NCBI GenBank assembly: GCA_020160755.1 | Contig: JAIUPN010000001.1 | Span: 248,001-312,000 of the forward strand | Direction: 5' to 3' | Length of the DNA: 64,000 nucleotides | Source: Pseudomonadota bacterium | Lineage (GTDB): Bacteria; Pseudomonadota; Alphaproteobacteria; Sphingomonadales; Sphingomonadaceae | In this document: positions 29,189-39,424 of the stretch, piece after piece | Layout: each line of letters opens with the position of its first letter | Position numbering within the stretch: the stretch's first letter is position 1 | The notes under the pieces: model-generated | Told to the model about the DNA's origin: nothing | Databases searched by the model: none | Seen by the model: only the letters and a program-made list of their open reading frames with translations | Made by a program: the position numbers and the translations under genes

Positions 29189-29872
29189 ATGGATCACGCG
29201 AGACTCGCCGAGTTGCAGGGCCCCGACAGCATCTTTTCCGGGCTTTCGGTCGAAGATTGGGCGGAAATCGCCAGCCGCGCGGTGCAGGTCAATTTCGTCA
29301 AGGGCAAGGAGCTGCTCGTCCAGGGCGACCCCGGCGACATGATGCTGATCCTGACCGAAGGCACGGCGCGCGTTTCCATGCTGACCTCGGGCGGGCGCGA
29401 AATCGTGCTCGCCTATGCCGAACCCGGTGCGATATTGGGCGAGATCGCGCTGCTTGATGGCGGCGAACGTACGGCATCGGTGACCGCGACGAGCGCGGGC
29501 AGCGCATTGCAGCTCGGGCGCAATGCGCTCAAGGATTTCGCTGCGAGCCATCCCGAATTCGCCTGGTCGCTGATGCAGCAGCTCGCGCGGCGGCTGCGCA
29601 CCGCCGATCAGACGATCGAGAGCGACCGCGCCTATGCCTCGGGACCGCGGCTCGCGCGTTATCTCAAACGCCTGATCCGCAAGGATGTCGAAGTCTCGCA
29701 GCGCGTCGAACTCAGCCAGACCGAGCTTGGAAATTTTGCGGGGATGAGCCGCGAGCATATCAACCGCCAGCTCAAGAGCTGGGAGGAATCGGGCGTGATA
29801 TCGCTCGAACAGGGCCGCGTGCGCGTGCTCGATGCTGATATGCTCGAAGATATCAGCGAGAGCGAAGGGTAA
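29189..29872 (+). CDS. Crp/Fnr family transcriptional regulator
   Basis: 227 residues: an N-terminal cyclic-nucleotide-binding-type beta barrel (about 15-130, with EPGAILGEIALLDGGERTASVTA) and a C-terminal HTH_CRP domain (LSQTELGNFAGMSREHINRQL, about 170-192). There are no FNR-type cysteines, so it is not an oxygen-sensing iron-sulfur regulator. The EPGAILGEIALLDGGERT phosphate-binding cassette has GE and R residues but whether it binds cAMP is uncertain. It begins 25 bases after pyrG. Confidence 0.88.
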   Translation: MDHARLAELQGPDSIFSGLSVEDWAEIASRAVQVNFVKGKELLVQGDPGDMMLILTEGTARVSMLTSGGREIVLAYAEPGAILGEIALLDGGERTASVTATSAGSALQLGRNALKDFAASHPEFAWSLMQQLARRLRTADQTIESDRAYASGPRLARYLKRLIRKDVEVSQRVELSQTELGNFAGMSREHINRQLKSWEESGVISLEQGRVRVLDADMLEDISESEG

Positions 29873-30236
29873 ACAGGGCGGCGCTTTGCGCCGGAATCAC
29901 AACGCCCGGGCCTCGTTTCCGAAACCCGGGCGCCTGTGACGAACACTCGCCATCCCCCTTTGTTGCAGACCCGGCGAAAGGTCTGCACTCCCTGGAGCCG
30001 GGCCTTTGGGCCGCGTTGAACCAGAAGCAGTGTGGGTAGGTCCGTAGGGGGGCTTTGTCACCCTCTCACGGGCATTTGGCCCCGCTTTTGCCGGGCGCTG
30101 TGGCCAATGGGCAACATATCCTGCGAATCGTTCGCAAGGCCGACGCCGTGCCAGCGGCCATTGCCAGCGGCGACGGGGCTGCTTAAAGCGGCGATATGCG
30201 TGTCATTTCCCATACGCCGCAACGGCTGCCCGCCTT
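29873..30236. other. 364-base intergenic region between the Crp/Fnr gene and lolCE
   Basis: No ORF here has coding character. The first part holds a terminator-like hairpin: CGCCCGGG (29903-29910) with CCCGGGCG (29925-29932), without a U tract, probably ending the regulator transcript. The middle is highly structured (separate entry at 29936-30061). The last 150 bases should contain the lolCE promoter, but I cannot place boxes with confidence. Confidence 0.5.
29936..30061 (+). ncRNA. Candidate structured non-coding RNA (unassigned; strand inferred)
   Basis: Outer pairing GTGAC (29936-29940) with GTCAC (30057-30061) and CCCCC (29954-29958) with GGGGG (30047-30052 region) encloses two hairpins: GCAGACC/GGTCTGC (29965-29971 and 29980-29986, 7 bp, 8-base loop) and GGCC-TTTG-GGCC (30001-30012). 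The stretch CTCCCTGGAGCCG is faintly like the bacterial 6S RNA segment around CCCUGAGCCG, but I cannot confirm 6S. It could also be a leader of lolCE. Confidence 0.3.
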
Positions 30237-31487
30237 ATGATCCTGCGTCCGTACGAACGCACCATCTTCAAACGCTATATGCTTCCGCAGCGCGGCGAAG
30301 GGTTCATCTTCGTCGCCGCGGCGTTCAGCTTTACGGCGGTCACGCTCGGCGTTGCGGCGCTGGTGATCGTGATGAGCGTGATGAACGGGGTGCGCAGCGA
30401 CCTGTTCGACAAGATCGTCGGTCTGAACGGCCACGCGGTGGTGCAGGGCTTTGGCGGGCGGCTCGACGACTGGCAGGATGTGCTCAAGCAGGCGAAGGCG
30501 ACGCCGGGGGTGGTTTCGGCGACGCCGCTGATCGAACAGCCGTTGCTCGGAAGCTTCAGCGGGCGCGTAGAGGGCATTTTGGTGCGCGGCATGACCGTGC
30601 CCGATATCCGCAAGAACGAGACGCTGAACGGCAAGGTGTTGCAGGGCAGCCTCAATACGCTGACCCCCGGATCGGGCAATGTCGCGATCGGCAGCGAGCT
30701 GGCGCGCAATCTGGGCGCGACCGTGGGATCGAACCTGACGATCATCAACCCCCAGGGGCGATCGACCCCGTTCGGCACCGTTCCGCGCGAGATCAGCTAT
30801 CGCATTTCGGCGATCTTCGAGATCGGCGTCTATGATTTCGACAAGGCCTATGTCGTGATGCCGATGCAGGATGCGCAGCTGCTCCTGCTCACCGGCGATC
30901 AGGTCGGAATGATCGAGATCAAGACCACCGACCCCGACAAGGTCGGCGAAATATTGCGGCCGCTCGGCGAAAAGGTCGCAGCGCAGGCGGTGGTGTCCGA
31001 CTGGCGGTCGATGAACGCCAGCCTGTTCGAGGCGCTGTCGGTCGAGCGCGTCGCGATGTTCGTCATCCTGTCGCTGATCATCCTTGTCGCTTCGTTCAAC
31101 ATCATCTCGTCGCTGATCATGCTGGTGCGCGCGAAGACCCGCGATATGGCGATTTTGCGGACGATGGGCGCGCCGCGCGATTCGGTGATGCGCATCTTCA
31201 TGGCAATCGGCCTGTCGATCGGGATCGCGGGGACCGTCGTCGGCATGATCTCCGGTTTCAGCCTTCTCTATTTCCGCGCCGGCGTGCTGCGCGCGGTCGA
31301 GTTCCTGACCGGCCAGCCGCTATGGGATCCCTCGATCCGCTTCCTGACCGAATTGCCGTCGAAACCCGACCCGGTCGAAATCACCGTCATCGCGCTGATG
31401 GCGATCGTTTTCAGCTTCCTCGCGACGCTCTATCCGGCGTTCAAGGCCGCGAATACCGACCCCGTGCAGGTGCTGCGTTATGAGTGA
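30237..31487 (+). CDS. lolC: LolC/LolE family lipoprotein-releasing ABC transporter permease
   Basis: Inner-membrane component that extracts outer-membrane lipoproteins and passes them to LolA. 416 residues: a first membrane segment (about 25-50, [23 protein letters not shown]), a large periplasmic domain, then three C-terminal segments (about 275-400) including [20 protein letters not shown]. The C-terminal FtsX-type domain has [12 protein letters not shown] single permease gene accompanies lolD, as in alphaproteobacteria where one LolF-like protein can replace LolC and LolE. It overlaps lolD by 8 bases. Confidence 0.92.
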   Translation: MILRPYERTIFKRYMLPQRGEGFIFVAAAFSFTAVTLGVAALVIVMSVMNGVRSDLFDKIVGLNGHAVVQGFGGRLDDWQDVLKQAKATPGVVSATPLIEQPLLGSFSGRVEGILVRGMTVPDIRKNETLNGKVLQGSLNTLTPGSGNVAIGSELARNLGATVGSNLTIINPQGRSTPFGTVPREISYRISAIFEIGVYDFDKAYVVMPMQDAQLLLLTGDQVGMIEIKTTDPDKVGEILRPLGEKVAAQAVVSDWRSMNASLFEALSVERVAMFVILSLIILVASFNIISSLIMLVRAKTRDMAILRTMGAPRDSVMRIFMAIGLSIGIAGTVVGMISGFSLLYFRAGVLRAVEFLTGQPLWDPSIRFLTELPSKPDPVEITVIALMAIVFSFLATLYPAFKAANTDPVQVLRYE

Positions 31488-32157
31488 CATCATCCTTGAA
31501 CTGAAGGCGCTCAAGCGCAGCTTCACGCAGGGCGAGGTCACGATCGACGTGCTGCGCGGGGTCGACGCGCATCTGAAGCGCGGCGAAATCGTCGCGCTGC
31601 TCGGCCCGTCGGGGTCGGGCAAGTCGACGATGCTGCAAGCGGTCGGGCTGCTCGAAGGCGGGTTCGACGGGACGATCAGCATCGACGGCCATGACGTCAC
31701 GCGATACGATCAGGGCGAGCGGACGAAGGCGCGGCGCGAGAAGATCGGCTTCGTCTATCAGTTCCACCACCTGCTTCCCGATTTCAACGCGATCGAGAAT
31801 GTCGTGCTGCCGCAGTTGATCCGCGGTGCGGGGCAGGCCGAGGCCGAGGAGCGCGCCGCCGACCTGCTTGGGCGGCTGGGTCTGGGCGAGCGGCTGCATC
31901 ACAAGCCGAGCAAGCTGTCGGGCGGCGAGCAGCAGCGCGTCGCGGTCGCGCGCGCGCTGGCGAACCGGCCCTTGCTCGTGCTCGCCGACGAGCCGACGGG
32001 CAATCTCGACGAGGCAACCGCCGACCGGGTGTTCGACCAGTTCGTCAGCCTCGTGCGCGATCATGGCTCGGCGGCGCTCGTCGCGACGCACAACGAACGG
32101 CTGGCGGCGCGGATGGACCGCGTGCTGCGCTTGCACGACGGCCGAATAGAGGCGTAG
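31480..32157 (+). CDS. lolD: LolD, lipoprotein-releasing ABC transporter ATPase
   Basis: 225 residues with Walker [12 protein letters not shown]-loop, ABC signature [15 protein letters not shown], Walker [14 protein letters not shown] and switch histidine in VATHNERLA. It powers LolC/E; the gene overlaps the permease gene by 8 bases, so translation is coupled. Motifs and position identify it as LolD among the MacB/LolD ATPases. Confidence 0.95.
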   Translation: MSDIILELKALKRSFTQGEVTIDVLRGVDAHLKRGEIVALLGPSGSGKSTMLQAVGLLEGGFDGTISIDGHDVTRYDQGERTKARREKIGFVYQFHHLLPDFNAIENVVLPQLIRGAGQAEAEERAADLLGRLGLGERLHHKPSKLSGGEQQRVAVARALANRPLLVLADEPTGNLDEATADRVFDQFVSLVRDHGSAALVATHNERLAARMDRVLRLHDGRIEA

Positions 32158-32184
32158 GCTCGCGCCGGCAGGAGGGGACGGAAT

Positions 32185-32661
32185 ATGGCATTGTACGATC
32201 TTTCGGCGAAGCTGCCCGGCGGCGCCACGCAGTCGCTGGCGGACTATCGCGGCAAGGTGCTGCTGATCGTCAACACCGCCTCGAAATGCGGATTTACCCC
32301 GCAATATGAGGGGCTGGAGGAACTCTACCGCGACTATAAGGATCGCGGGTTCGAGATCCTCGCCTTTCCGTGCAACCAGTTCGGCGCGCAGGAGCCGGGC
32401 GACGCCGAGGAAATCAAGAATTTCTGCTCGCTGACCTATGATGTCAGCTTCCCGCTGATGGCGAAGATCGACGTCAACGGTGACGATGCCGACCCGATCT
32501 TCAAGCATCTGAAGAAGGAAAAGACCGGACTGCTCGGCAGCGGGATCAAGTGGAATTTCACCAAATTCCTCGTCGACCGCAATGGCAAGACGGTGTCGCG
32601 CCACGCGCCGACGACCAAGCCCGAGCAATTGCGCAAAGAGATCGAGGAACTGCTGGGTTAA
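32185..32661 (+). CDS. Glutathione peroxidase-family thiol peroxidase (Cys type)
   Basis: 158 residues with the family catalytic tetrad: Cys35 in NTASKCGFT, Gln65 in FPCNQFGAQEPG (the conserved Gln of the family is in this motif), Trp123 and Asn124 in IKWNFTKFLV. Bacterial Cys-type enzymes usually prefer thioredoxin to glutathione. No signal peptide, so cytoplasmic. An AGGAGGGG ribosome site precedes ATG 32185. Confidence 0.93.
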   Translation: MALYDLSAKLPGGATQSLADYRGKVLLIVNTASKCGFTPQYEGLEELYRDYKDRGFEILAFPCNQFGAQEPGDAEEIKNFCSLTYDVSFPLMAKIDVNGDDADPIFKHLKKEKTGLLGSGIKWNFTKFLVDRNGKTVSRHAPTTKPEQLRKEIEELLG

Positions 32662-32700
32662 GCCTTGGCAGAATCAGTGCTGTCACTGTAGCGTCATTCG

Positions 32701-35700
32701 ATGGCCTACAGCCCCTTTGTTCCCCTGCGCGTCTTTTCCAGTTTCACCATGCTGGAGGGGGCGATCGAGCCCAAGGCGATCGCGAAGGCGGCGCGCGACC
32801 GCGGTTTTCCGGCGATTGCGATTTGCGACCGCAACGGGCTGTATGGCGCGATGGCCTTTGGCGATGCCTGCAAGGCGGCGGGCGTGCAGCCGATCGTCGG
32901 CGCACTGCTCAGCGTCGCGCGGCCCGGCCAGCGGCTGGCAAATGGTGCGCCGCTGATCGACTGGCTGGCACTCTATGCGCAGGACGATACGGGTTATAAC
33001 AATCTTTGCGCGCTCGTTTCGGCGGCGCACCTCGGGCGCCCGGTCGAACAGGAGCCGCATGTGCTGCTCGCTGACCTCGCTGGCAAGACCGACGGGCTGA
33101 TCTGCCTGACCGGCGGCGGCGAGGGTGCGCTGGCACGGTTGCTCGCGGGCGAACAGGCGACCGCAGCCAATGACTATGTCGAGCAGCTCGAGGCGCTATT
33201 CGCCGACCGGCTCTATATCGAGCTGTCGCGGCGCGGCGACGCGGCGGAGATAGCGGCCGAAAAGGCACTGATCGACATGGCCTATGCGCGCGCCCTGCCG
33301 ATCGTCGCGACGAACCCTGCGAGCTTCGTCGAACCGCAATTCCATCCCGCGCACGATGCCATGCTGTGCATCGCGCAATCGGCCTATGTCGAAAGCGAGG
33401 ACCGGCGGGTCAGCAGCCCCGAAGCGTGGTTGAAGCCCGCCGAGGCGATGGAGGATGCGTTCTCCGACTTGCCCGAGTCGATCCGCAACAGCCTGATCAT
33501 CGCGCAGCGCTGCGCATTCATGGCACCGAAGCGCGCGCCCATCCTGCCGAGCCTTGCCGGCGACCGCGAGGGCGAGGCGGCGCAGCTCAAGGCCGACGCG
33601 CACGCCGGACTCGCCGCGCGGCTCGTGCATTATCCGGACCTTTCGGACGAAGAGCGCCAGACCTATGTCGATCGTCTCGATTTCGAGGTCGGGGTCATCG
33701 TCCAGATGGGCTTCCCCGGCTACTTCCTGATCGTTGCCGACTTCATCAAATGGGCGAAGACGCACGACATTCCGGTCGGGCCGGGGCGTGGGTCGGGCGC
33801 GGGCAGCGTCGTTGCCTGGGCGCTGACGATCACCGATCTGGATCCGCTCAAGCTCGGCCTGCTGTTCGAACGCTTCCTCAATCCCGAACGCGTTTCGATG
33901 CCCGACTTCGACATCGACTTCTGCGAAACACGGCGCGGCGAAGTGATCCGCTATGTGCAGGAGAAATATGGCCGAGATACCGTCGCGCAGATCATCACCT
34001 TCGGTAAGCTGAAGGCGCGCGCGGTGCTCAAGGACACGGGCCGCGTGCTCCAGATGAGCTATGGTCAGGTCGACCGGCTCGCGAAGCTGGTGCCCAACCA
34101 TCCGACCGACCCCTGGACGCTCGACCGCGCGCTGAACGGCGTGTCCGAGCTGATGACCGAGTATAAGCAGGACGACGGCGTCCGCCGCCTGTTCGACATG
34201 GCGAAGCAGCTCGAAGGCCTGCCGCGCCACAGTTCGACGCACGCGGCGGGCGTGGTGATCGGCGACCGCCCGCTCGACCAGCTCGTCCCGCTCTATCGCG
34301 ATCCGCGCTCGGACATGCCCGTGACGCAGTTCGACATGAAATATGTCGAAAGCGCCGGCCTCGTAAAATTCGACTTCCTCGGCTTGAAGACGCTGTCGGT
34401 GCTCAAGGAAGCGCGGCGATTGCTCGCGCTGCGCGGGGTCGACGTCGATCTCGATGCGCTGGCATGGGACGATACGGCAGTCTACGAACTGCTCCAGCGC
34501 GGCGAAACGGTCGGGGTGTTCCAGCTTGAATCCGAAGGGATGCGGCGCACGCTGTCGGCGGTGAAGCCGACCAATTTCGGCGACATCATCGCGCTCGTCG
34601 CGCTCTATCGCCCGGGTCCGATGGACAATATCCCGCTGTTCGGCGCGCGCAAGAACGGCCGCGAGAAGATCGCCTATCCGCACCCGTTGCTCGAAGGCAT
34701 CCTCGCCGAAACCTATGGCATCTTCGTCTATCAGGAACAGGTGATGCAGGCGGCGCAGATCCTCGCCGGCTACAGCCTCGGCGGCGCCGACCTCTTGCGC
34801 CGCGCGATGGGCAAGAAGGTGCAGGCGGAGATGGACGCGCAGCGCGACACCTTCGTCAAAGGGTGCGGCGAGCATAACAATATCGACGCCAAGGCCGCGA
34901 ACGAGCTGTTCGATTTGATCGACAAGTTCGCGGGCTATGGCTTCAACAAGAGCCACGCGGCCGCCTATGCGCTGCTGTCGTACCAGACCGCCTGGCTGAA
35001 GGCGCATTATCCGCACGAATTCTTTGCTGCGTCGATGTCGTTCGACAGCCACCAGACCGACAAATTGTCGATCTTCATCGACGACCTGCGCCGGCTCGGC
35101 ATCGCCGCCGCGCCGCCATCGGTCAACGACAGCGAGGCCGATTTTTCGGTCGGGCGCACCGATGAAGGGCTCGCGGTGCGCTATGCGCTCGGTGCGCTCA
35201 AGGGCGTCGGCGAAAAAGCGATGGAAGCGCTTGTCGCCGAACGGCAAGCTAAGGGCGACTTCGCCTCGCTCGACGATTTCGCGAGCCGCATCGACCCGAA
35301 ATTGCTCAACCGGCGCCAGATCGAGGCATTGGCCGGGGCGGGGGCGTTCGATTGCGTCGAGCCCGACCGGCCGCGCGCCTTTGCGGGCGCCGAAAGCCTG
35401 CTTGCCTGCGCGAACAGCTCGGCGCACGAACGCTCGACGGGGCAGGGCGGCCTGTTCGGTGGCGACATCGCGATCGCACCGGCGCTGCAATTGCCCGCGG
35501 CCGAGCCGTGGACGCTTGCCGAGCGGATGACGCGCGAGAAGGATGCGTTCGGCTTCTATTATTCGTCGCACCCGGTCGAGCAATATGAAGCGATCATCTC
35601 GGCGCGCGGCGCCCGTACTTATGGCGACATTTGCGACAATGTCGAAATGACGCCGGGAACACGCATTCCGATGGTGATGGCGGCGATGGTCGAAAGCGCG

Positions 35701-36189
35701 CGCCCGCGCGTTTCGCAGCGCGGCAATCGCTTCCTCAACCTGACCTTGTCGGACCGTAGCGGGCAGTTCCAGTCGAGCTGCTTCGACGAGATCGCCGGAA
35801 AGACGCTCGAGACGCTGGCAAGCGACGGCGGCTGCGCGATGCTGTCGGTCGAACTCGACCTGCTCGAAGGTGAAGAAACGCCGCGCGTGACGGTTCGCGG
35901 GGCACAATCGCTTGCGGATATCGCGGCGACCGCCGCGCTTCAGCTGACGTGCCGGGTCGAGCTTCCCGAAGCGATGGACGAGATCGCACGGCTGCTCGAA
36001 AAGCGCGACGACGCGCGAGGGAAGGTCGTGATCGCGACGCGCGACCCGCTGACCGACGAGGATATCCGTATCGAGCTGGGGCGCAGCTTCGCGTTGGGCC
36101 CCGACACGGTTTCGCGCCTCGACATGATTGCGGGCGTTACCGAAACCGCGCTTTCGCTGGTCGCGCCGCGCGAGTTCCGGGTTCGGTAA
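32701..36189 (+). CDS. dnaE: DNA polymerase III alpha subunit
   Basis: Replicative polymerase, 1162 residues, of DnaE1 type. The catalytic palm has GPGRGSGAGSVVAWAL and PDFDIDFCE (two of the three aspartates), followed by HSSTHAAGVVIG and GYGFNKSHAAAYALLSYQTAWLKAHYP. An OB-fold follows near 1000. The N-terminal PHP domain starts LRVFSSFTMLEGA, where active PHP domains have HxH; the metal-binding histidines are replaced, so this domain should have no nuclease activity and proofreading must come from DnaQ elsewhere. The gene is complete with ATG 32701. Confidence 0.97.
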   Translation: MAYSPFVPLRVFSSFTMLEGAIEPKAIAKAARDRGFPAIAICDRNGLYGAMAFGDACKAAGVQPIVGALLSVARPGQRLANGAPLIDWLALYAQDDTGYNNLCALVSAAHLGRPVEQEPHVLLADLAGKTDGLICLTGGGEGALARLLAGEQATAANDYVEQLEALFADRLYIELSRRGDAAEIAAEKALIDMAYARALPIVATNPASFVEPQFHPAHDAMLCIAQSAYVESEDRRVSSPEAWLKPAEAMEDAFSDLPESIRNSLIIAQRCAFMAPKRAPILPSLAGDREGEAAQLKADAHAGLAARLVHYPDLSDEERQTYVDRLDFEVGVIVQMGFPGYFLIVADFIKWAKTHDIPVGPGRGSGAGSVVAWALTITDLDPLKLGLLFERFLNPERVSMPDFDIDFCETRRGEVIRYVQEKYGRDTVAQIITFGKLKARAVLKDTGRVLQMSYGQVDRLAKLVPNHPTDPWTLDRALNGVSELMTEYKQDDGVRRLFDMAKQLEGLPRHSSTHAAGVVIGDRPLDQLVPLYRDPRSDMPVTQFDMKYVESAGLVKFDFLGLKTLSVLKEARRLLALRGVDVDLDALAWDDTAVYELLQRGETVGVFQLESEGMRRTLSAVKPTNFGDIIALVALYRPGPMDNIPLFGARKNGREKIAYPHPLLEGILAETYGIFVYQEQVMQAAQILAGYSLGGADLLRRAMGKKVQAEMDAQRDTFVKGCGEHNNIDAKAANELFDLIDKFAGYGFNKSHAAAYALLSYQTAWLKAHYPHEFFAASMSFDSHQTDKLSIFIDDLRRLGIAAAPPSVNDSEADFSVGRTDEGLAVRYALGALKGVGEKAMEALVAERQAKGDFASLDDFASRIDPKLLNRRQIEALAGAGAFDCVEPDRPRAFAGAESLLACANSSAHERSTGQGGLFGGDIAIAPALQLPAAEPWTLAERMTREKDAFGFYYSSHPVEQYEAIISARGARTYGDICDNVEMTPGTRIPMVMAAMVESARPRVSQRGNRFLNLTLSDRSGQFQSSCFDEIAGKTLETLASDGGCAMLSVELDLLEGEETPRVTVRGAQSLADIAATAALQLTCRVELPEAMDEIARLLEKRDDARGKVVIATRDPLTDEDIRIELGRSFALGPDTVSRLDMIAGVTETALSLVAPREFRVR

Positions 36190-36195
36190 GGGCCG

Positions 36196-36609
36196 ATGAC
36201 GGCGACGGCCAAAACAACGGGAAGCTGCCTTTGCGGCACCGTTCAATTCGAAGTGTCGGGGGTCTTTGACGCCTTTTTCCTGTGCCATTGTTCGCGATGC
36301 CGCAAGAACAGCGGGTCGGCGCATGGTGCGAACCTGTTCGCTTCCAACGCGACCATCGCCTGGCGAGCGGGCGAAGAGAATATCGCCTCCTATCGCGTGC
36401 CCGGCACGCGTCACGAACGAAGCTTCTGCCGGATCTGCGGGTCAGCGCTTCCCGGCGTGCGGATGGGCGGCGCGCTGCTGGTCGTTCCGGCAGGAAGCCT
36501 CGACGGCCCGGTCGGCATCCGCCCGACGGCCCATATTTGCTGCGCCAGCCGTGCCGACTGGGACGTCGATCTGGCCGATCTCCCCCATATGGACGGACTT
36601 CCCGGCTGA
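36196..36609 (+). CDS. GFA/CENP-V domain protein
   Basis: 137 residues with the zinc-binding cysteine pattern of the GFA (glutathione-dependent formaldehyde-activating enzyme)/CENP-V family: GSCLCGTVQFEV, CHCSRCRKNSG and SFCRICGSALPG. Many proteins of this family have no proven role, and formaldehyde activity is not assured. It starts 6 bases after the dnaE stop. Confidence 0.88.
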   Translation: MTATAKTTGSCLCGTVQFEVSGVFDAFFLCHCSRCRKNSGSAHGANLFASNATIAWRAGEENIASYRVPGTRHERSFCRICGSALPGVRMGGALLVVPAGSLDGPVGIRPTAHICCASRADWDVDLADLPHMDGLPG

Positions 36610-36707
36610 AATCGGTGGCTTTTGGTTCCGCCACGCCTGTTTACCCTTGCGCGCGCTTTGCCTCCGACCTTATTCCCAGGAGGCAACGATAGAATAGAGG
36701 ATGCCTC

Positions 36708-38315
36708 ATGATGGGAATGCAGGGCCAGCCGCTGCTGGTAACCGGCCTGATCGACCATGCCGCGCGCGAACATACGGGACGCGAGATCGTTTCGCGCTGG
36801 GCCGACGGCAGCATCGCGCGGACGACCTGGGGCGAAATCGGCACAGATGCGCGCCGTTTCGCTGCGGCGATGACCCGGCTTGGAATGACGAAGGGCGACC
36901 GGATCGCGACGCTCGCGATGAACCACGGTCACCATCTGGTCAGCTGGTACGGCAGCGCGGGCATGGGCGGGGTGCTCCACACGGTGAACCCGCGGCTGTT
37001 CGACGAACAGCTTGTCTATATCATCAACCATGCCGAGGATCGCGTGCTGCTGTTCGACGCGATGTTCCTGCCGATCGTCGAGCGGCTGCGGGACCAGTTG
37101 CCGACGGTCGAGCATTTCATCCTGTTCGATGCGCCGGCGCGCGAAGGCTATTCGTCGTATCGCGACCTGATCGACGCCGAGGACGCCAGTTTCCAATGGG
37201 TCGAACTCGACGAGCGCGATCCGGTCGGGCTTTGCTACACCAGCGGCACGACGGGTAATCCGAAGGGCGTGCTTTACGAGCATCGCTCAAACGTCATCCA
37301 CGCGATCACCGAAATCCAGCCCGACGTTTTCGGCCTTGCGAACCGCAGCGTGATTCTGCCGATCGTCCCGATGTTCCACGCCAACAGCTGGGGTGTCCCT
37401 TTTGCCGCCGCGACGGTCGGCGCCAAGCTGGTGTTTTCGGCGACCAATGACGCACAGGTGCTGTGCGACCTGATGCACGACGAGGGCGTGACGCACAGCG
37501 CGGGCGTGCCGACGGTGTGGATCGCGATGTTCGCGCATATGGACGCGACGGGCATCGGCTACGGCAAGCTCGAGCGTGTGATCATCGGCGGTTCGGCCGC
37601 GCCGCGCGCGATGATCGAACGCTTCATGCGCGCGGGAATTGCGGTCGGCCATGCGTGGGGGATGACCGAAACGAGCCCGATCGGAACGATGGGCAAGCGC
37701 CCGTGGAACTGGGACGAGCTGAGCTTCGACGAACAGGTCGACATCGTGTGCCGCCAGGGCTGCCCGCCGTTCGGCGTCGAGTTGCGCATCGTCGACGACG
37801 AGGACAATGAACTGCCGCGCGACGGCATGACGAGCGGGCGCCTGCAGTGCCGCGGGCCGTGGATCATCCAGCGCTATTTCAAGGCCGATGCCGATGCGGC
37901 CGACGCCGATGGCTGGTTCGACACCGGCGATGTCGCGGTGCTGCACCCCGATGGCGTGATGCAGATCACCGACCGTGCCAAGGATGTGATCAAGTCGGGC
38001 GGCGAGTGGATCAGCTCGATCGAGCTTGAAAATGCCGCGGTGGGTGCGCCGGGGGTGCAGGAAGCCGCCGCGGTCGGCGTCTATCACCCCAAATGGGACG
38101 AACGCCCGATCCTGCTGATCGTCAAAAAGCCGGGGGCCGAGGCGAGCGAGGCCGCGATCGTCGATTACCTCAAGGACAAGGTCGCGAAATGGTGGTTGCC
38201 TGACGAGATCGTTTTCGTCGACGAACTGCCGCATACGGCGACGGGCAAGATTTTGAAGCGCCAGATCCGCGACGATTACAAGGACTACCAGCTGAAGTCG
38301 CTGGCGGAGGCCTAG
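36708..38315 (+). CDS. Fatty acyl-CoA synthetase (AMP-binding, FadD-like)
   Basis: 535-residue ANL superfamily ligase. The AMP-binding P-loop motif is [18 protein letters not shown] (about 176-193), followed by [18 protein letters not shown] and [18 protein letters not shown], and the C-terminal lysine in [14 protein letters not shown]. It activates a carboxylic acid as acyl-AMP and then acyl-CoA; chain length cannot be read by eye. Two adjacent ATG codons (36708, 36711) follow a GAGG. The stop overlaps the stop of the convergent radical SAM gene. Confidence 0.93.
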   Translation: MMGMQGQPLLVTGLIDHAAREHTGREIVSRWADGSIARTTWGEIGTDARRFAAAMTRLGMTKGDRIATLAMNHGHHLVSWYGSAGMGGVLHTVNPRLFDEQLVYIINHAEDRVLLFDAMFLPIVERLRDQLPTVEHFILFDAPAREGYSSYRDLIDAEDASFQWVELDERDPVGLCYTSGTTGNPKGVLYEHRSNVIHAITEIQPDVFGLANRSVILPIVPMFHANSWGVPFAAATVGAKLVFSATNDAQVLCDLMHDEGVTHSAGVPTVWIAMFAHMDATGIGYGKLERVIIGGSAAPRAMIERFMRAGIAVGHAWGMTETSPIGTMGKRPWNWDELSFDEQVDIVCRQGCPPFGVELRIVDDEDNELPRDGMTSGRLQCRGPWIIQRYFKADADAADADGWFDTGDVAVLHPDGVMQITDRAKDVIKSGGEWISSIELENAAVGAPGVQEAAAVGVYHPKWDERPILLIVKKPGAEASEAAIVDYLKDKVAKWWLPDEIVFVDELPHTATGKILKRQIRDDYKDYQLKSLAEA

Positions 38316-39400
38316 AACAGCTCCATCTGCCCGTCGCGCTCGGGCGGACGGAACAGGTCGCTGCGGATCGGCGGGAAACTCCGGTTCATGCCATGCTCGC
38401 GCGCCGCACGCTTCACGCGCGTGCGGATGAGCTGGGCCCAGACGCCGTGCCCCTTCATCCGCGTGAAGAAGTCGGGGTCGTTGTCGCGTCCGCCGCGGAT
38501 GTCCTGCACCATGTGCATCACCTTGTCGGCGCGATCGGGGTAGTGCGCGGCCAGCCAGGCGCGGAACAGCGGCGCGACCTCGAAAGGCAGGCGCATCAAT
38601 ATATAGGACGCGCGGATCGCTCCGGCTTCGGCGGCGGCGGCCATGATCGCTTCGATCTCGTGATCGGTGATCGCGGGAATGATCGGCGAGATATTGACCT
38701 GCGTCGGCACGCCGGCGTCGATCAGCTTGCGGATCGCGGCGAGGCGGCGGCGCGGGTGTGGCGCGCGTGGTTCGAGCGTGCGCGCAATTTGCGGGTCGAG
38801 TGTCGTGACCGAGATCGCAACGCCCACAAGATGGTCTCGCGCCATGTCGGCGAGCAGGTCGATGTCGTGCAATATCCGGTCCGACTTGGTCGTGACGATC
38901 AGCGGGTGGCGTGTTTCGGCGAGGACTTCGATCAACGCGCGCGTGATGCCCCATTCGCGCTCGATCGGCTGGTAACCGTCGGTGTTGGTCCCGATCGCGA
39001 GCGGGGCCGGCGTGTAGCCGCGCTTCGCCAGCTCGGCGCGGAGAAGCGTCGCCGCATCGGGTTTGGCGAACAGCCTGGTTTCGAAATCGAGCCCCGGCGA
39101 CAGGTCATGGAAGGCGTGTGTCGGGCGCGCAAAGCAATAGATGCAGCCATGCTCGCAGCCACGATAGGGGTTGATCGAGCGGTCGAAGCTGATGTCGGGT
39201 GACTTGTTGCGCGAAATGATCGTCTTGGGATGTTCGACCGTTACCGTTGTGCGCAGTCTGAGCGGCTCGCCATCGATGTCTTCGGCTGCATCGAGCCAAT
39301 CGCCGTCGGCCTCGCGGTCGAGCGAGCCGGTGCGGGTGGGGCGCATATTGGTCGGTGCGCCGCGGCCCGCGATCGGGGGCAGGGGCTTGGTTGAGTCCAT
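38312..39400 (-). CDS. PA0069-family radical SAM protein, candidate SOS-controlled
   Basis: 362 residues. The 4Fe-4S cluster cysteines are Cys82, Cys86 and Cys89 in GCEHGCIYCF (CxxxCxxC). The N terminus RGAPTNMRPTR and the segment NPYRGCEHGC are typical of the PA0069/Rv2578c family, which is related to spore photoproduct lyase-type radical enzymes; no function has been established that I know of. ATG 39400 is the first ATG; a TTG at 39430 would lie inside the SOS box and is rejected. Because an SOS box precedes it, a DNA-damage role is plausible but inferred. It is 46 bases from moaB. Confidence 0.88.
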   Translation of the reverse strand: MDSTKPLPPIAGRGAPTNMRPTRTGSLDREADGDWLDAAEDIDGEPLRLRTTVTVEHPKTIISRNKSPDISFDRSINPYRGCEHGCIYCFARPTHAFHDLSPGLDFETRLFAKPDAATLLRAELAKRGYTPAPLAIGTNTDGYQPIEREWGITRALIEVLAETRHPLIVTTKSDRILHDIDLLADMARDHLVGVAISVTTLDPQIARTLEPRAPHPRRRLAAIRKLIDAGVPTQVNISPIIPAITDHEIEAIMAAAAEAGAIRASYILMRLPFEVAPLFRAWLAAHYPDRADKVMHMVQDIRGGRDNDPDFFTRMKGHGVWAQLIRTRVKRAAREHGMNRSFPPIRSDLFRPPERDGQMELF

Positions 39401-39424
39401 CGGCGCAGGATATCGCGCCAAGAA

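Noticed and set aside
29903..29932. Hairpin CGCCCGGG/CCCGGGCG as a firm intrinsic terminator
   Set aside because: No U tract follows; kept only as terminator-like within the intergenic entry.
33196..36414. Very long open frame on the minus strand opposite dnaE (over 1000 codons)
   Set aside because: It is an antisense shadow of the high-GC dnaE coding sequence; its translation is Arg/Ala/Asp-rich and has no recognisable motif, while dnaE on the plus strand is unmistakable.
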